Both the position numbers and the translations under genes were made by a program. The notes beneath the pieces are model-generated. The model ran no database searches. It was not told the DNA's origin and saw only the letters and a list, made by a program, of their open reading frames with translations. A DNA stretch of 64,000 nucleotides, taken from UBA6182 sp964479585 (GTDB taxonomy: Bacteria; Bacillota_I; Bacilli_A; Erysipelotrichales; Erysipelotrichaceae). The DNA is taken from NCBI GenBank assembly GCA_964479585.1, contig CAYZMP010000001.1, positions 44,718 through 108,717 on the forward strand, in the 5' to 3' direction. Positions 53,169 through 62,310 of this stretch are shown piece by piece (position 1 is the stretch's first letter; the number at the start of each line of letters is the position of its first letter).

Positions 53169-53960
53169 ATGAACGTTATTACCCAGGAAATAAAATACCA
53201 TCTTAAATCGACTATGATATGGACGCTCTCTATGGGATTGTTTGGGTTTTTTATCATGTTGGAATTTTCAGCGTATTATAACAACCCTGAGCTTTTAGAG
53301 ATTTTAGATGTTTTACCAGAATCGCTTATGAAAGCTTTTGGTTTTAATGGTGCAAACTTAACTAGTTTACAAGGTTTTTTAAGTGTTGTGTATTTTTACG
53401 TTCAACTGATTGGTGCACTATTTGCTGTAATGTTGGGTGTCACACTTTTGCTTAAAGAACACAAACATAAAACATCAGAGATGATTTTTTCCATGCCTAT
53501 AAAAAAAGGGAAAGTTGTTTTATTTAAAATGATGGCGGGAGTTGTATTAATCGCTTTGTTTGCACTTGCTGTTAGTGGTATGTTACTTATATCGAGTTAC
53601 TCGTATGATATTGATGCTACAGTTATAAACAACGTGCTTATTAATACAGGAGCCTTGTTTCTTTTTTGCACTGTATGGTTAAGCATTGGGCTATTGTTAG
53701 TAGCAATGCTTCCTGTAAAAAAACACGCGTTAGCGATAGGCGCTGTACTAGTGTTTGCTTTTTATGTTTTTGAAACAATGATTTCACTTGTGGATAACAT
53801 GGATATGTTATCGTGGGTTTCCTTGTTTGGTTGGTTTAATCCAAATGACATGGTGGATAACTCTTTTTCATGGGTGTTTGGTGTACTAGCACTTGTTTTA
53901 GTATCGTTGTTTACTTTTATTACAGTAAAACAATATCAAAGAAAAGACATTGTATCTTAA
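53169..53960 (+). CDS. ABC-2 type exporter, membrane subunit 2
   Basis: A 263-residue six-helix membrane protein paralogous to the previous gene: both share a 'KAFGxxNxxSLxxxGxL' segment (MKAFGFNGANLTSLQGFLS here; MLKAFGLSNVDSLSTLKGY there) and a FSMPIKKGKVVLFK loop matching FSKPISRNRVFIIK. This suggests gene duplication. AAGGAAGG precedes ATG 53169. The exported substrate cannot be deduced. Confidence 0.88.
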   Translation: MNVITQEIKYHLKSTMIWTLSMGLFGFFIMLEFSAYYNNPELLEILDVLPESLMKAFGFNGANLTSLQGFLSVVYFYVQLIGALFAVMLGVTLLLKEHKHKTSEMIFSMPIKKGKVVLFKMMAGVVLIALFALAVSGMLLISSYSYDIDATVINNVLINTGALFLFCTVWLSIGLLLVAMLPVKKHALAIGAVLVFAFYVFETMISLVDNMDMLSWVSLFGWFNPNDMVDNSFSWVFGVLALVLVSLFTFITVKQYQRKDIVS

Positions 53961-53980
53961 AATAAGGTGGTGAACATCCT

Positions 53981-54631
53981 ATGAAAAAGCAACTAAATAT
54001 CATTGATTGTACACGAGTTTTAGATAATGGTGCACCAAGTTATCCTAATGATACACCTTTTGAGTTAACCAAACATAAAACATATCATAAAGATGGGTAC
54101 ACACTATCATCTTTAAAATCGTCTGTTCATAATGGCACACATATTGATGCACCATCACACATAAGTGCTTTGACTATTTGTGCTAGTGACTTTGATTTAA
54201 ATAAAGGGATTTCTCGTGCTAAAGTGTTTGATTGTTTTAACCAAATGCACATTGAGTTAACAAAAAGTCAGCTTGCAAGTGTGAGAGAAAATGATATTGT
54301 GGTATTATATACAGGTTGGGATCAATACTATAGCACAGAGAAGTATTATACACATCCTGTGGTATCTATATCAACGGCTCAACAGCTTGTGGATAAAAAA
54401 ATTGCACTAATCGTATTGGATATGCCATCATTGGATTTTTATCCATTTGATGTTCATCAACTGTTGTTTAATCATGGCATTTGGATAGTGGAAAATACAA
54501 CAAACTTACACCAACTCAATATAGATAAAGAATACACAATGTATGTCATTCCAATGAAAATAAAAGCGGAAGCTGCGAGTGCTCGTGTGTTTGCTATAGA
54601 AAAAAGCGATGAGTTGCGTTACACTAAATAA
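53981..54631 (+). CDS. Cyclase-family hydrolase (kynurenine formamidase-like)
   Basis: A 216-residue metal-dependent hydrolase of the cyclase family (PF04199). The metal motif is SVHNGTHIDAPSH (family HxGTHxDxPxH), with conserved acid/His pairs later (VLDMPSLDFYPFDVHQLL and GIWIVENTTN). Family members include bacterial kynurenine formamidase and isatin hydrolase. No other tryptophan-catabolic genes are present, so the substrate is open. AAGGTGG precedes the ATG. It lies between the ABC exporter and cysS. Confidence 0.87.
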   Translation: MKKQLNIIDCTRVLDNGAPSYPNDTPFELTKHKTYHKDGYTLSSLKSSVHNGTHIDAPSHISALTICASDFDLNKGISRAKVFDCFNQMHIELTKSQLASVRENDIVVLYTGWDQYYSTEKYYTHPVVSISTAQQLVDKKIALIVLDMPSLDFYPFDVHQLLFNHGIWIVENTTNLHQLNIDKEYTMYVIPMKIKAEAASARVFAIEKSDELRYTK

Positions 54632-54651
54632 GCAAAAAGGAGAGCAAGTCA

Positions 54652-55989
54652 ATGAAACTCTTTAATTCATATACACAACAAATAGAAACATTTAAACCGA
54701 TTAAAGAAAACCAAGTAAGCATGTATGTGTGCGGTCCTACCGTATACAACCATGCACACATAGGTAATGCACGACCACTTGTTGTTTTTGATACATTGCG
54801 TCGTGTTTTTGAGCAGTTAAACTACAATGTAAAATATGTAAGTAACTACACAGATGTGGATGATCGCATTATTAATCAAGCAATACAAGAAAATCGTGAT
54901 GAACTTGAGATATCTTCCTATTATATTGAGGAATATGAGAAAGTTCGTGATTTACTAAATTGTAAAGCACCAACTGAAGTGGTAAAAGTTACAGATACAA
55001 TGGATCAAATTATTGATTTTATTGATGAGCTTATTAAAAAAGACAAAGCATATCAAGTGGATAAAGATGTGTATTTTAAAATTGATGAAGTGAGTAATTA
55101 TGGTGCATTATCTAAGCAAAATGTAGAAGATTTAGTGGTTGGTGCTCGTATTGATGAAAACACAAAGAAACACAATCCTTTAGATTTTACACTTTGGAAA
55201 CAAACTGATAAAGGTATTGCTTGGGATAGTCCTTTTGGTGTTGGAAGACCAGGATGGCACACTGAATGTGTGGTTATGATTCAAGATAAGTTTAATCAAG
55301 AGAGAATTGATATTCATGGAGGGGGTATGGATTTGAAATTTCCTCACCACGAAAACGAGATTGCCCAATGTGAAGCCATTCATCATCACAACATCGCAAA
55401 TTATTGGATTCATAATGGAATGTTAAACATTGATGGAGAGAAAATGAGTAAGTCTTTAGGCAATGTTGTGTGGGCGAAAGATTTCATTGAGGAGTTAGGA
55501 AGTGATGTTGTGCGATGGTTGTTGTTATCGACGCATTATCGATTACCACTAAACATTTCAAATGACACAATTACACAAGCACAAAGTGAAGTAAGCAAAA
55601 TAAAAAGAGCACTAAAAGCATCAGAATTATTATGTGCATTAAAGAATGTGTCGATTAAAGATGATGTTCATGAATCATTAATAAGTGAGTTTATGGAAGC
55701 GATGAGTGATGATTTGAACACACAAAATGCATACAAAGTGCTTTTTGATGCTATTAAAGTTGCTAATCAAAACATACGTCAACATAAAGATGATGGAGTG
55801 CTAATTGCAAAGGATGTTAAGACCATTCAAAAGATGCTTGATGTGTTAGGTATTTCATATCAACCGATTGAGTTGACTAAAGAAGACCGCCAACTTTTTG
55901 ATCAGTGGAATCAAGCAAAACAAGATAAAGATTATGAACTAGCGGATAAGGTTCGCAATGAGTTAATAAAGAAAGGCTATCTTTCATGA
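54652..55989 (+). CDS. cysS: Cysteinyl-tRNA synthetase
   Basis: A 445-residue class I synthetase. HIGH-type motif HIGN in CGPTVYNHAHIGNARP, KMSKS motif in GEKMSKSLGN, and zinc ligands including Cys in VCGPTV and WHTECVVM and His in PHHENEIAQ. It is slightly shorter than the usual 460, with a reduced C-terminal domain. It charges tRNA-Cys. There is no T-box: the gene starts 20 bases after the preceding gene. Its stop overlaps mrnC by four bases, the conserved cysS-mrnC-rlmB order. Confidence 0.97.
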   Translation: MKLFNSYTQQIETFKPIKENQVSMYVCGPTVYNHAHIGNARPLVVFDTLRRVFEQLNYNVKYVSNYTDVDDRIINQAIQENRDELEISSYYIEEYEKVRDLLNCKAPTEVVKVTDTMDQIIDFIDELIKKDKAYQVDKDVYFKIDEVSNYGALSKQNVEDLVVGARIDENTKKHNPLDFTLWKQTDKGIAWDSPFGVGRPGWHTECVVMIQDKFNQERIDIHGGGMDLKFPHHENEIAQCEAIHHHNIANYWIHNGMLNIDGEKMSKSLGNVVWAKDFIEELGSDVVRWLLLSTHYRLPLNISNDTITQAQSEVSKIKRALKASELLCALKNVSIKDDVHESLISEFMEAMSDDLNTQNAYKVLFDAIKVANQNIRQHKDDGVLIAKDVKTIQKMLDVLGISYQPIELTKEDRQLFDQWNQAKQDKDYELADKVRNELIKKGYLS

Positions 55990-56378
55990 ACGGAGCAAGT
56001 TTAGCTTTTATTGGTGATGCAGTGATGGCGCTTTATGTAAAAGAACATCTCATTGTAAGTGGATATACAAAAAGCAAAGATTTACAACAACACTCAGAGA
56101 AATTTCTAAGTGCAAAAGGACAAGCAGATTTTGTAATACATTTGTTGGAGCAAGATTATTTTGATAATGATGAAATGGAAATATTTCTACGAGGTCGAAA
56201 CCACAAATCTGCAACCATTCCCAAAAACGCGGATGTAATCACCTATCGTTTAGCAACGGGATTAGAAGCGGTGTGGGGTTATTATCATTTAAACAATCAA
56301 ACGTTGAAGTTAGAACAAATTTGGGAGCAATACAAGAAATACATAGGACAAAAATATGAAACAATATCTTTACGGTAA
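55986..56378 (+). CDS. mrnC: Mini-ribonuclease III
   Basis: A 130-residue catalytic RNase III domain without the double-strand RNA binding domain. The metal-binding acids sit in FIGDAVMALYVKEHL near the N-terminus and in GLEAVWGYYHL near the C-terminus; RGRNHKSATIPKNADVITYR is the family's internal signature. It matures 23S rRNA. The ATG overlaps cysS and the stop overlaps rlmB by 23 bases. Confidence 0.95.
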   Translation: MNGASLAFIGDAVMALYVKEHLIVSGYTKSKDLQQHSEKFLSAKGQADFVIHLLEQDYFDNDEMEIFLRGRNHKSATIPKNADVITYRLATGLEAVWGYYHLNNQTLKLEQIWEQYKKYIGQKYETISLR

Positions 56379-57084
56379 ACAACCTGTACTTACACGAATA
56401 AAACAAAACAAAGAGATTCATCATTTGTATGTGCTTGATACTCCTTCGCACAAAGATGTGATCACCTTAGCTAAAAAAAGCAACATTGCGTATACTTTAG
56501 TAGAAAAAAAGCAATTAGATAAATTAGTTAGTGGTAATCATCAAGGTGTCGTGGCGGAAATAGTACAATATCAAACTGTTGAGTTATCTGAAGTATTAAA
56601 CAATGTTGATCCACAAAAGCCTGGACTACTAGTTATGTTAGATGGCGTTGTTGATCCACACAATGTGGGAGCGATATTACGTACATGCGATGCAGTGAAT
56701 GCTGATGGTATCATTATAAAAAAACATGGTTCAGCCAAACTTACTTCCACCGTAGCGAAAGTATCTGCTGGAGCGATTGAAAGTGTTCCGGTAGCGATGG
56801 TTACTAACTTAACAAAAACGATTGATGAGTTAAAAACGTTGGGTTATTGGATTGTTGGCACTGACATGGATAACGCTAGCTACTATCGTGATGTGGATTA
56901 CACAACGAACATTGTTTTAATTGTTGGATCAGAAGGTGATGGTATAAGTCCATTGGTAAAAAAACAATGTGACTTTATGGTACAACTTCCTATGGAAGGA
57001 GTAGTGTCATCGCTTAATGTGTCTGTAGCAAGTGCAGTGCTTCTTTATGAGATCTATCATCAAAGGAGTCATACAAACCGTTAG
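56356..57084 (+). CDS. rlmB: 23S rRNA (guanosine-2'-O-)-methyltransferase RlmB
   Basis: A 242-residue SpoU/TrmH-family methylase. The N-terminal substrate-binding domain (about residues 1-75) begins YLYGKQPVL. The knotted C-terminal domain has motif 1 DGVVDPHNVGAILRTCDA, motif 2 IVGSEGDGIS and motif 3 LPMEGVVSSLNVSVASAVLLYE. By homology it methylates G2251 of 23S rRNA. It overlaps mrnC, and sigH follows after 14 bases. Confidence 0.96.
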   Translation: MKQYLYGKQPVLTRIKQNKEIHHLYVLDTPSHKDVITLAKKSNIAYTLVEKKQLDKLVSGNHQGVVAEIVQYQTVELSEVLNNVDPQKPGLLVMLDGVVDPHNVGAILRTCDAVNADGIIIKKHGSAKLTSTVAKVSAGAIESVPVAMVTNLTKTIDELKTLGYWIVGTDMDNASYYRDVDYTTNIVLIVGSEGDGISPLVKKQCDFMVQLPMEGVVSSLNVSVASAVLLYEIYHQRSHTNR

Positions 57085-57098
57085 ACTGGTAGGTACTT

Positions 57099-57707
57099 AT
57101 GCTTGAGTACACAAATGAATATGAATTATTATATTTGTATCGTCAAAATGACGAAGAAGCTCAACAAATGATGGTAAATCAATACCATCGTTTAATTTGG
57201 TCCATTGTTTATAAATTTCAAGGGGCAATCCATTATATGGGTATAAGCAAAGATGATTTGTTTCAAGAAGGAATGTTAGGTTTATTAGAAGCGTTGGATT
57301 GTTATCGAGAAGAATTAAAGGTACCATTTAAAAACTTTGCTTGTTTGTGTGCTGAGCGACAAATGCGTTCGCTAATTCGAAAACATAGTGGACAAAACTA
57401 TGGTATTATTGCCAATAGTATTTCATTAGATCAATCTTTAGTTAATGAAGATAGTTTAATGGTAAAAGACACCATTGCAAGTGATGATTCATCAAGTGAT
57501 CCAGTTTGGTCTTTTTATTATCGATACAATATTGAACAGCTAAAAGAGAAAATGGAAGACTTTAGTGAACTTGAAAAACAAGTGATGCAATATCGTTATC
57601 TTGGCTATACATACAAAGAGATAGCGCAAAAGTGTGATGTAAACTTTAAACTTGTGGATAACACCATACAAAAACTAAAGCGTAAAGTGGTTTGTTTGTT
57701 TGACTAG
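57099..57707 (+). CDS. sigH: Sigma-70 family factor (SigH-like)
   Basis: A 202-residue alternative sigma factor. Region 2 is NQYHRLIWSIVYKF followed by DLFQEGMLGLLEALDCY (core binding and -10 recognition); region 4 is EKQVMQYRYLGYTYKEIAQ with a C-terminal HTH. Position (rlmB-sigH-rpmG-secE-nusG) matches B. subtilis sigH, though this lineage need not sporulate; in other Firmicutes the factor runs competence. The yacP gene that usually lies before sigH is missing. Confidence 0.88.
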   Translation: MLEYTNEYELLYLYRQNDEEAQQMMVNQYHRLIWSIVYKFQGAIHYMGISKDDLFQEGMLGLLEALDCYREELKVPFKNFACLCAERQMRSLIRKHSGQNYGIIANSISLDQSLVNEDSLMVKDTIASDDSSSDPVWSFYYRYNIEQLKEKMEDFSELEKQVMQYRYLGYTYKEIAQKCDVNFKLVDNTIQKLKRKVVCLFD

Positions 57708-57756
57708 CAAAGTGCTTTATGATAAAGTAATTAAGCAATGAAAGCGAGTGGGTGAC

Positions 57757-57915
57757 ATGGCAGAAAAAAGCGATAAAGTAATCTTAGTGTGTACTGTGTG
57801 TTTATCACGTAATTACACAACCTCTCGTAATAAAAAAACAAACTTAGAACGATTAGAGCTAAAAAAGTTTTGTAAGCGATGCAATGCGCATACAAACCAT
57901 AAAGAAACCAAGTAG
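57757..57915 (+). CDS. rpmG: 50S ribosomal protein L33
   Basis: A 52-residue L33 that keeps both CxxC pairs (CTVC and CKRC), the zinc-binding C+ form. NYTTSRNKK and LELKKFCKRC are diagnostic. AGTGGGTGAC precedes ATG 57757, and the stop TAG runs directly into the secE ribosome binding site. It was too short for a normal length cut-off but is certain. Confidence 0.97.
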   Translation: MAEKSDKVILVCTVCLSRNYTTSRNKKTNLERLELKKFCKRCNAHTNHKETK

Positions 57916-57926
57916 GAGGCAGTAGT

Positions 57927-58103
57927 ATGAAATGGTTTAGTTTAAGTGGCATTATGACGGAAGTAAAAAGAATCCGTTGGCCAAAAACAGATGAAATGGT
58001 AAAAAATTCAGCGACTGTTATTATGGTAACTGTACTATTTGGTGTTTATTTTGTGTTAGCTCAAACAGTTGTAACTTTTATTCTACAATTGATTGGAGTG
58101 TAG
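57927..58103 (+). CDS. secE: Preprotein translocase subunit SecE
   Basis: A 58-residue single-helix SecE. The conserved amphipathic segment EVKRIRWPKTDEMV precedes the membrane helix (about residues 29-55). It clamps SecY in the SecYEG channel driven by SecA (8233-10569). AGGAGG precedes ATG 57927. nusG starts one base after its stop. Confidence 0.96.
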   Translation: MKWFSLSGIMTEVKRIRWPKTDEMVKNSATVIMVTVLFGVYFVLAQTVVTFILQLIGV

Positions 58104-58104
58104 T

Positions 58105-58647
58105 ATGACACAAGAGAAAAGATGGTATGTAGTAAACACCTATGCAGGTCATGAAAATAGAGTTAAAGAAAACCTAGAACGTCGTGCTGAAACGATGGGT
58201 TTAGAAGATAACTTATTTCGTATTTTAGTTGCAGAAGAAGTTGAAATTGAAATAAAAAATGGTAAACGTGTAGAAAAAATGAAAAACTTATTTCCAGGTT
58301 ATTTGTTTGTGGAAATGATTATGACCGATGAAGCTTGGTATATTGTTCGAAATACTCCAGGTGTAACCGGATTTATTGGTTCAAGTGGTGGTGGTGCAAA
58401 ACCATTCCCTGTTTCTCCAGAAGAAATTGAATCCATTTTACAACGTATGGGATTAAGTGATCGTAAGATTGTTGTCGATTTCAAAGTTGGTGATATGGTT
58501 AAAATTACCAATGGTCCATTTGGTGGTATCGAAGGTCGTGTAGATAGCATGAACAATGATTCTCAAACAGCCATGGTATTGACAATCTTGTTTGGACGTG
58601 AAACACCTACCGAGATTAATTACTTAGATTTAGAAAAAATTGATTAA
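58105..58647 (+). CDS. nusG: Transcription termination/antitermination factor NusG
   Basis: A 180-residue NusG. The NGN domain has RWYVVNTYAGHENRVKENL and LFPGYLFVEM; the KOW domain is at about residues 128-155 (VGDMVKITNGPFGGIEG). It binds RNA polymerase and modulates pausing and Rho-type events. Start 58105 has GGAG seven bases upstream; an in-frame TTG four codons earlier lies in that site. A strong terminator follows, which separates this operon from the dehydrogenase insert and rplKA. Confidence 0.97.
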   Translation: MTQEKRWYVVNTYAGHENRVKENLERRAETMGLEDNLFRILVAEEVEIEIKNGKRVEKMKNLFPGYLFVEMIMTDEAWYIVRNTPGVTGFIGSSGGGAKPFPVSPEEIESILQRMGLSDRKIVVDFKVGDMVKITNGPFGGIEGRVDSMNNDSQTAMVLTILFGRETPTEINYLDLEKID

Positions 58648-58667
58648 ACCGCTCAGGCGGTTTTTTT
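58647..58667 (+). terminator. Terminator of the secE-nusG operon
   Basis: AACCGC (58647-58652), TCAG loop, GCGGTT (58657-58662), then T. Confidence 0.93.
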
Positions 58668-58751
58668 AATCGATTAAACATTTAAAAAAAGTACATTATG
58701 ATATGTGATGGTGTTGAAATGAAGTTTATCATTTAAAAAGAAGGTAATGCC

Positions 58752-59843
58752 ATGAAAATTACAGTCATAGGAGCAGGGAATCTAGGATTGGCTTTGTGTG
58801 CTTTTTTAAGTCAAGAAGGACACAGTGTATGCTTATACAATCGAACTAAAAAAACAATACAATCACTAATGGAAACCCATACTATTGAGTATCAAGGTGT
58901 CATTTCGGGAAGGGCACTTATTTCTTGTGTAACTACAGATTTGTGTGAAGCTACAAATCAAACCCAGTTAATTCTTATAGCAACACCGGCGTATGCACAC
59001 AAAGAGCTTGCTGTAGCATTGGCGGGGTGTCTAAAGGAAGATGTACCAATCGTTCTTAATCCAGGTAGAACATTTGGAGCGATTGAGTTTTATCATGAGT
59101 TTTGTAAACTTTCCAGTATTTCGCCGTTAGTAAGTGAAACACAATCGACTGTTTTTACATGTCGTAAAGTGAGCGATGTACGAGTTGACATATTGTCTTT
59201 AAAACATGATGTGCTCATTGGAGCAACAGACATGGATAAAGTAGATTGGTTGATTAACTATTTACCAAAGAGTATGTCTAATCAATTGAAAAAAGCTAAG
59301 TCACTGGTTCAAACATCGATTGGCAATGTAGGTATGATTATGCATTGTGCTCCTTTATTGTTAAACTGTGGGTGGACCGAAAATGAGTTTGTTAACTATA
59401 AATATTACTATGAAGGAATTACACCATCTGTGGCGCATGCACTAGAAAAGCTTGATGAAGAACGAGTGGCAGTTTCTGTTGCTTTAGGATGTAGTGTTGA
59501 GTCTACGAAGGATTAGTTAAGACACACCTATCATATAATGGGTAATAATTTGTATGAATGTATTCAAAACAATGAAGCATATCATCATATTTATGCTCCA
59601 ACCACTTTGCGTCATCGTTATATTTACGAAGATATACCTTATGGATTAGTTCCGTTAGAAGCTATTGGACACAAACTTGGGTTTCTAATGAAAAACACCG
59701 GTTTAATTATTGATTTAGCAAACACGTTATTAGACACAGATTTCCGTTTGTTTGGCCGACACTTAGAAGATTTACCGATAACCAATCAAAATAAAGTGTT
59801 GGATAAAATTATCGAAGAAGAGAAAACATATGACAGTATTTAG
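58752..59843 (+). pseudogene. Opine/octopine dehydrogenase-like gene interrupted by an in-frame TAG
   Basis: A 364-codon frame broken only by TAG at 59514-59516 (codon 255); frames before and after are identical. The N-terminal part is a Rossmann domain, GAGNLGLALC (residues 7-16), then ATPAYAH and the GNVGMIMHCAPLLLNCG helix of the octopine/nopaline dehydrogenase family. The part after the stop reads LRHTYHIMGNNLYECIQNNE, DIPYGLVPLEAIG and RHLEDL, the usual C-terminal domain. In relatives the segment is Glu/Asp-Trp-Leu, so TKD-stop-L fits a TGG to TAG change. The first part alone lacks the substrate domain; a restart at ATG 59538 has no ribosome binding site. Family enzymes reductively condense amino acids with keto acids. 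It overlaps the cobalamin-type gene by 14 bases. Confidence 0.85.
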
Positions 59844-61731
59844 TAAGAAATATGGATTTATTAAACCATCATATGATGCACACACACTAGGGTTACAAAG
59901 TGTCATTGATGCGTTAACATCTTGTGGACAACGTGTTATTGTTGCTGATCAAGAGATTAGTAATGCAGTACATCACTATAAACACGAAGCGAAAACAAAG
60001 AAAATTGTGGATTGGATTGTTGATCATCAATTGGATTATATTGGAGTCACTTATCGGTTGGATAGTGATGATGCGATTGAGATGATTGGTTATTTGATAC
60101 AAGTGTTTAAAGACCATAAGTTGTTTCATTATCAAGATAGTACACTAGAAAAAATTTATTTTGCTGGATTGATGGATGCTTGCCAAGCCATTGAAAAGCA
60201 ACATAAAGGTTTAGTAACAACATTTATTGGTGGCGAAAATATCTGGGAGACTCTTGAAAAGATGGAAGTTGATTGTGCATCGATTGATAAAGAGTGGAGT
60301 CAACAACACGAGTACGATAAAAATCTACAAAAGTTTGCTCATCAACTTATTTTAAATGGTGATTATCAAAATATTTCGTATAAGAGAATGTATAATTATC
60401 CAGGTTTTGGTAGTAAAGATGATACATTAGTAAAACGATTGAACGCTAATCAAAAGACAAGTGCACTTCCTCTTATTCGGGTTCATGTGGGACCATATTA
60501 TTCTAATTTATCAAACAAAGAAAACATTGAGTTGTTTAAAGATTGGTCAAAAACATTAGCACAGTCTCAACTGTTGGATGTTCTATCCATCGGTTCATCT
60601 CAATTGAGTCAATCTCATTTCAACAAACCTTGGTATGATATGCCCAATGGTGGTGGTGTTCCTATTGAAAATAGTGAACAGTTAAAAGAGATATATGATA
60701 TTTCAAGACCGATGTTATTAAGGACATATGCAGGAACAGCAGAAATTGAAACTTTAGCTAGTATCTATGAAGAGACAATCAATATTGGTTGGCATGAATT
60801 ATCTTTGTGGTGGTTTAACAAACTAGATGATCGCGGGCCATATGATTTATATACTAATTTAGTCCATCATATTAACATGATCGACATTATTGCTAAGTCA
60901 AACAAGCCCTTTGAAGCTAACGTTTCCCATCATTTTGCATTTCGTGGGAGTGATGATATAAGTTATATCGTATCTGCTTATTTATGTGCAAAGTTGGCAA
61001 AGATGCATGGTATAAAAACATTTATTCTTCAAAACATGTTAAATACACCACGATTAACATGGGGAGTTGCGGATTTAGCAAAGTCTCAAGCTTTGATTGA
61101 GCTTGTTCGTTCACTTGAGGATGAGAAGTTTACAGTAATCTTACAGCCAAGAGCAGGATTAGACTATTTTAAGCCTGATTTATTTGAAGCAAAACAACAG
61201 CTTGCAGCGGTTAGTGCAATGATGGATGATATTGAGCCGAACAATCCATGTTCACCACCTATTGTACATGTTGTTAGTTATAGTGAAGCGATTTCATTAG
61301 CAACTCCTTTAGTAATTTTAGAAAGTATACAAATTACGCAGCATGCTATAAGTAGTTATAGAAAGGCTAAAAAGTTAGGTCATATGCGTGATGTGGGCAA
61401 TAGTGTAGAAGTAACCAAAAGAAAACAACAACTTATTGCTCAAGCTAAACAACTTGTTTTAGCTATTGAAAAACATGTTAATCAACCATACAGTGCAGAT
61501 GGTTTGAACACTGTGTTTGCATCAGGATTTCTACCAGTGCCATATTTGTGGAGAGAAAAAGAAAAATTTATACATGCTGTTAACTGGCAAGTTAAACCTT
61601 ATTTAGGCAGTATGTGTGTGTTTGATAAAGATCAAGTCATGGATATTCAAAAAAGGATTTTGATTGCACTACAACATATTCAAGAGGTTCAATCAAGTTT
61701 AGCGTTGATGAAGTTAAAGAACATAAAGTAA
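59830..61731 (+). CDS. Cobalamin-binding-domain protein, putative B12-dependent mutase-like enzyme
   Basis: A 633-residue soluble protein. Residues about 8-140 look like a base-off/His-on B12-binding domain: Asp16-Ala-His18-Thr-Leu-Gly21 (DxHxxG), a VTYRL strand end at 73-77 in place of SxL, and Gly134-Gly135 in FIGGE. The rest (about 175-600) alternates strands and helices as in a TIM barrel (LPLIRVHVG, LDVLSIGSSQ, PMLLRTYAGT, FEANVSHHFAFRG, FTVILQPRAG). That combination is found in adenosylcobalamin mutases, but here the B12 domain is N-terminal in one chain. I cannot name the substrate. ATG 59830 overlaps the dehydrogenase-like gene and AGAAGAG lies upstream, so the two are coupled. No B12 riboswitch, radical-repair or B12 synthesis gene is nearby. 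Confidence 0.6.
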   Translation: MTVFSKKYGFIKPSYDAHTLGLQSVIDALTSCGQRVIVADQEISNAVHHYKHEAKTKKIVDWIVDHQLDYIGVTYRLDSDDAIEMIGYLIQVFKDHKLFHYQDSTLEKIYFAGLMDACQAIEKQHKGLVTTFIGGENIWETLEKMEVDCASIDKEWSQQHEYDKNLQKFAHQLILNGDYQNISYKRMYNYPGFGSKDDTLVKRLNANQKTSALPLIRVHVGPYYSNLSNKENIELFKDWSKTLAQSQLLDVLSIGSSQLSQSHFNKPWYDMPNGGGVPIENSEQLKEIYDISRPMLLRTYAGTAEIETLASIYEETINIGWHELSLWWFNKLDDRGPYDLYTNLVHHINMIDIIAKSNKPFEANVSHHFAFRGSDDISYIVSAYLCAKLAKMHGIKTFILQNMLNTPRLTWGVADLAKSQALIELVRSLEDEKFTVILQPRAGLDYFKPDLFEAKQQLAAVSAMMDDIEPNNPCSPPIVHVVSYSEAISLATPLVILESIQITQHAISSYRKAKKLGHMRDVGNSVEVTKRKQQLIAQAKQLVLAIEKHVNQPYSADGLNTVFASGFLPVPYLWREKEKFIHAVNWQVKPYLGSMCVFDKDQVMDIQKRILIALQHIQEVQSSLALMKLKNIK

Positions 61732-61773
61732 GCAAACATAAGAGGGTTTTTACTTAGAAAGTGTTGCAATTGA

Positions 61774-61802
61774 TTGATTTTTAAAAATATATCATGTACA
61801 AT
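61774..61802 (+). promoter_or_regulatory. Promoter of rplK-rplA
   Basis: TTGATT (61774-61779), 17 bases, TACAAT (61797-61802), giving a leader of about 75 bases before rplK. Confidence 0.65.
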
Positions 61803-61885
61803 AATGAAGCCTATAAAAGGCCAGTGAGGTGGAAGGATGTGCAACCGTCCATTGACCACAACACAAATAGAAAGAAGGAATGTTT

Positions 61886-62308
61886 GTGAGTAAAAAAGTT
61901 GCAAGAATCGTCAAACTCCAATTCCCAGCAGGTGGAGCTAGACCTGGACCAGCATTAGCTGGTGTTGGCATTAACATGCCACAATTCTGTAGTGCATTTA
62001 ACGATGCAACAAAAGATCGTGCAGGAGATATTGTTCCTGTCGTTATTACTGTTTTTGATGATAAAGGGTTTAACTTTGAATTAAAAACAACACCAGCAGC
62101 TGTGTTATTAAAAAGAGCTGCTAATGTAAAAAGTGGTGCTGCGACTCCACATAATCAAACAGTAGGAAGCATTACTGTTGATCAACTAAAAGAAATCGCA
62201 GAATACAAAATGCCTGATTTGAATGCGAATGATGTCGATGCCGCAATGAAAATTGTAGCAGGTACAGCAAGAAACATGGGTATTAAAATAGAAGGGTATG
62301 GTGAATAA
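61886..62308 (+). CDS. rplK: 50S ribosomal protein L11
   Basis: A 140-residue L11. KVARIVKLQFPAGGARPGPALAGVG and MPQFCSAFN at the N-terminus and the C-terminal rRNA-binding domain with VGSITVDQLKEIAEYKMPDLN are diagnostic. L11 forms the GTPase-associated stalk base. GTG 61886 is preferred because AAGGA lies six bases upstream; ATG 61880 directly touches that site. rplA follows after two bases. Confidence 0.97.
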   Translation: MSKKVARIVKLQFPAGGARPGPALAGVGINMPQFCSAFNDATKDRAGDIVPVVITVFDDKGFNFELKTTPAAVLLKRAANVKSGAATPHNQTVGSITVDQLKEIAEYKMPDLNANDVDAAMKIVAGTARNMGIKIEGYGE

Positions 62309-62310
62309 AC

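Noticed and set aside
59514..59516. TAG as a recoded amino acid (for example pyrrolysine)
   Set aside because: TAG ends several normal genes in the window, and the family has Trp there; a TGG to TAG change is simpler. No pyl genes are visible.
59538..59843. Separate small gene after the TAG
   Set aside because: It is in the same frame as the upstream part, matches only the C-terminal opine-dehydrogenase domain and has no ribosome binding site.
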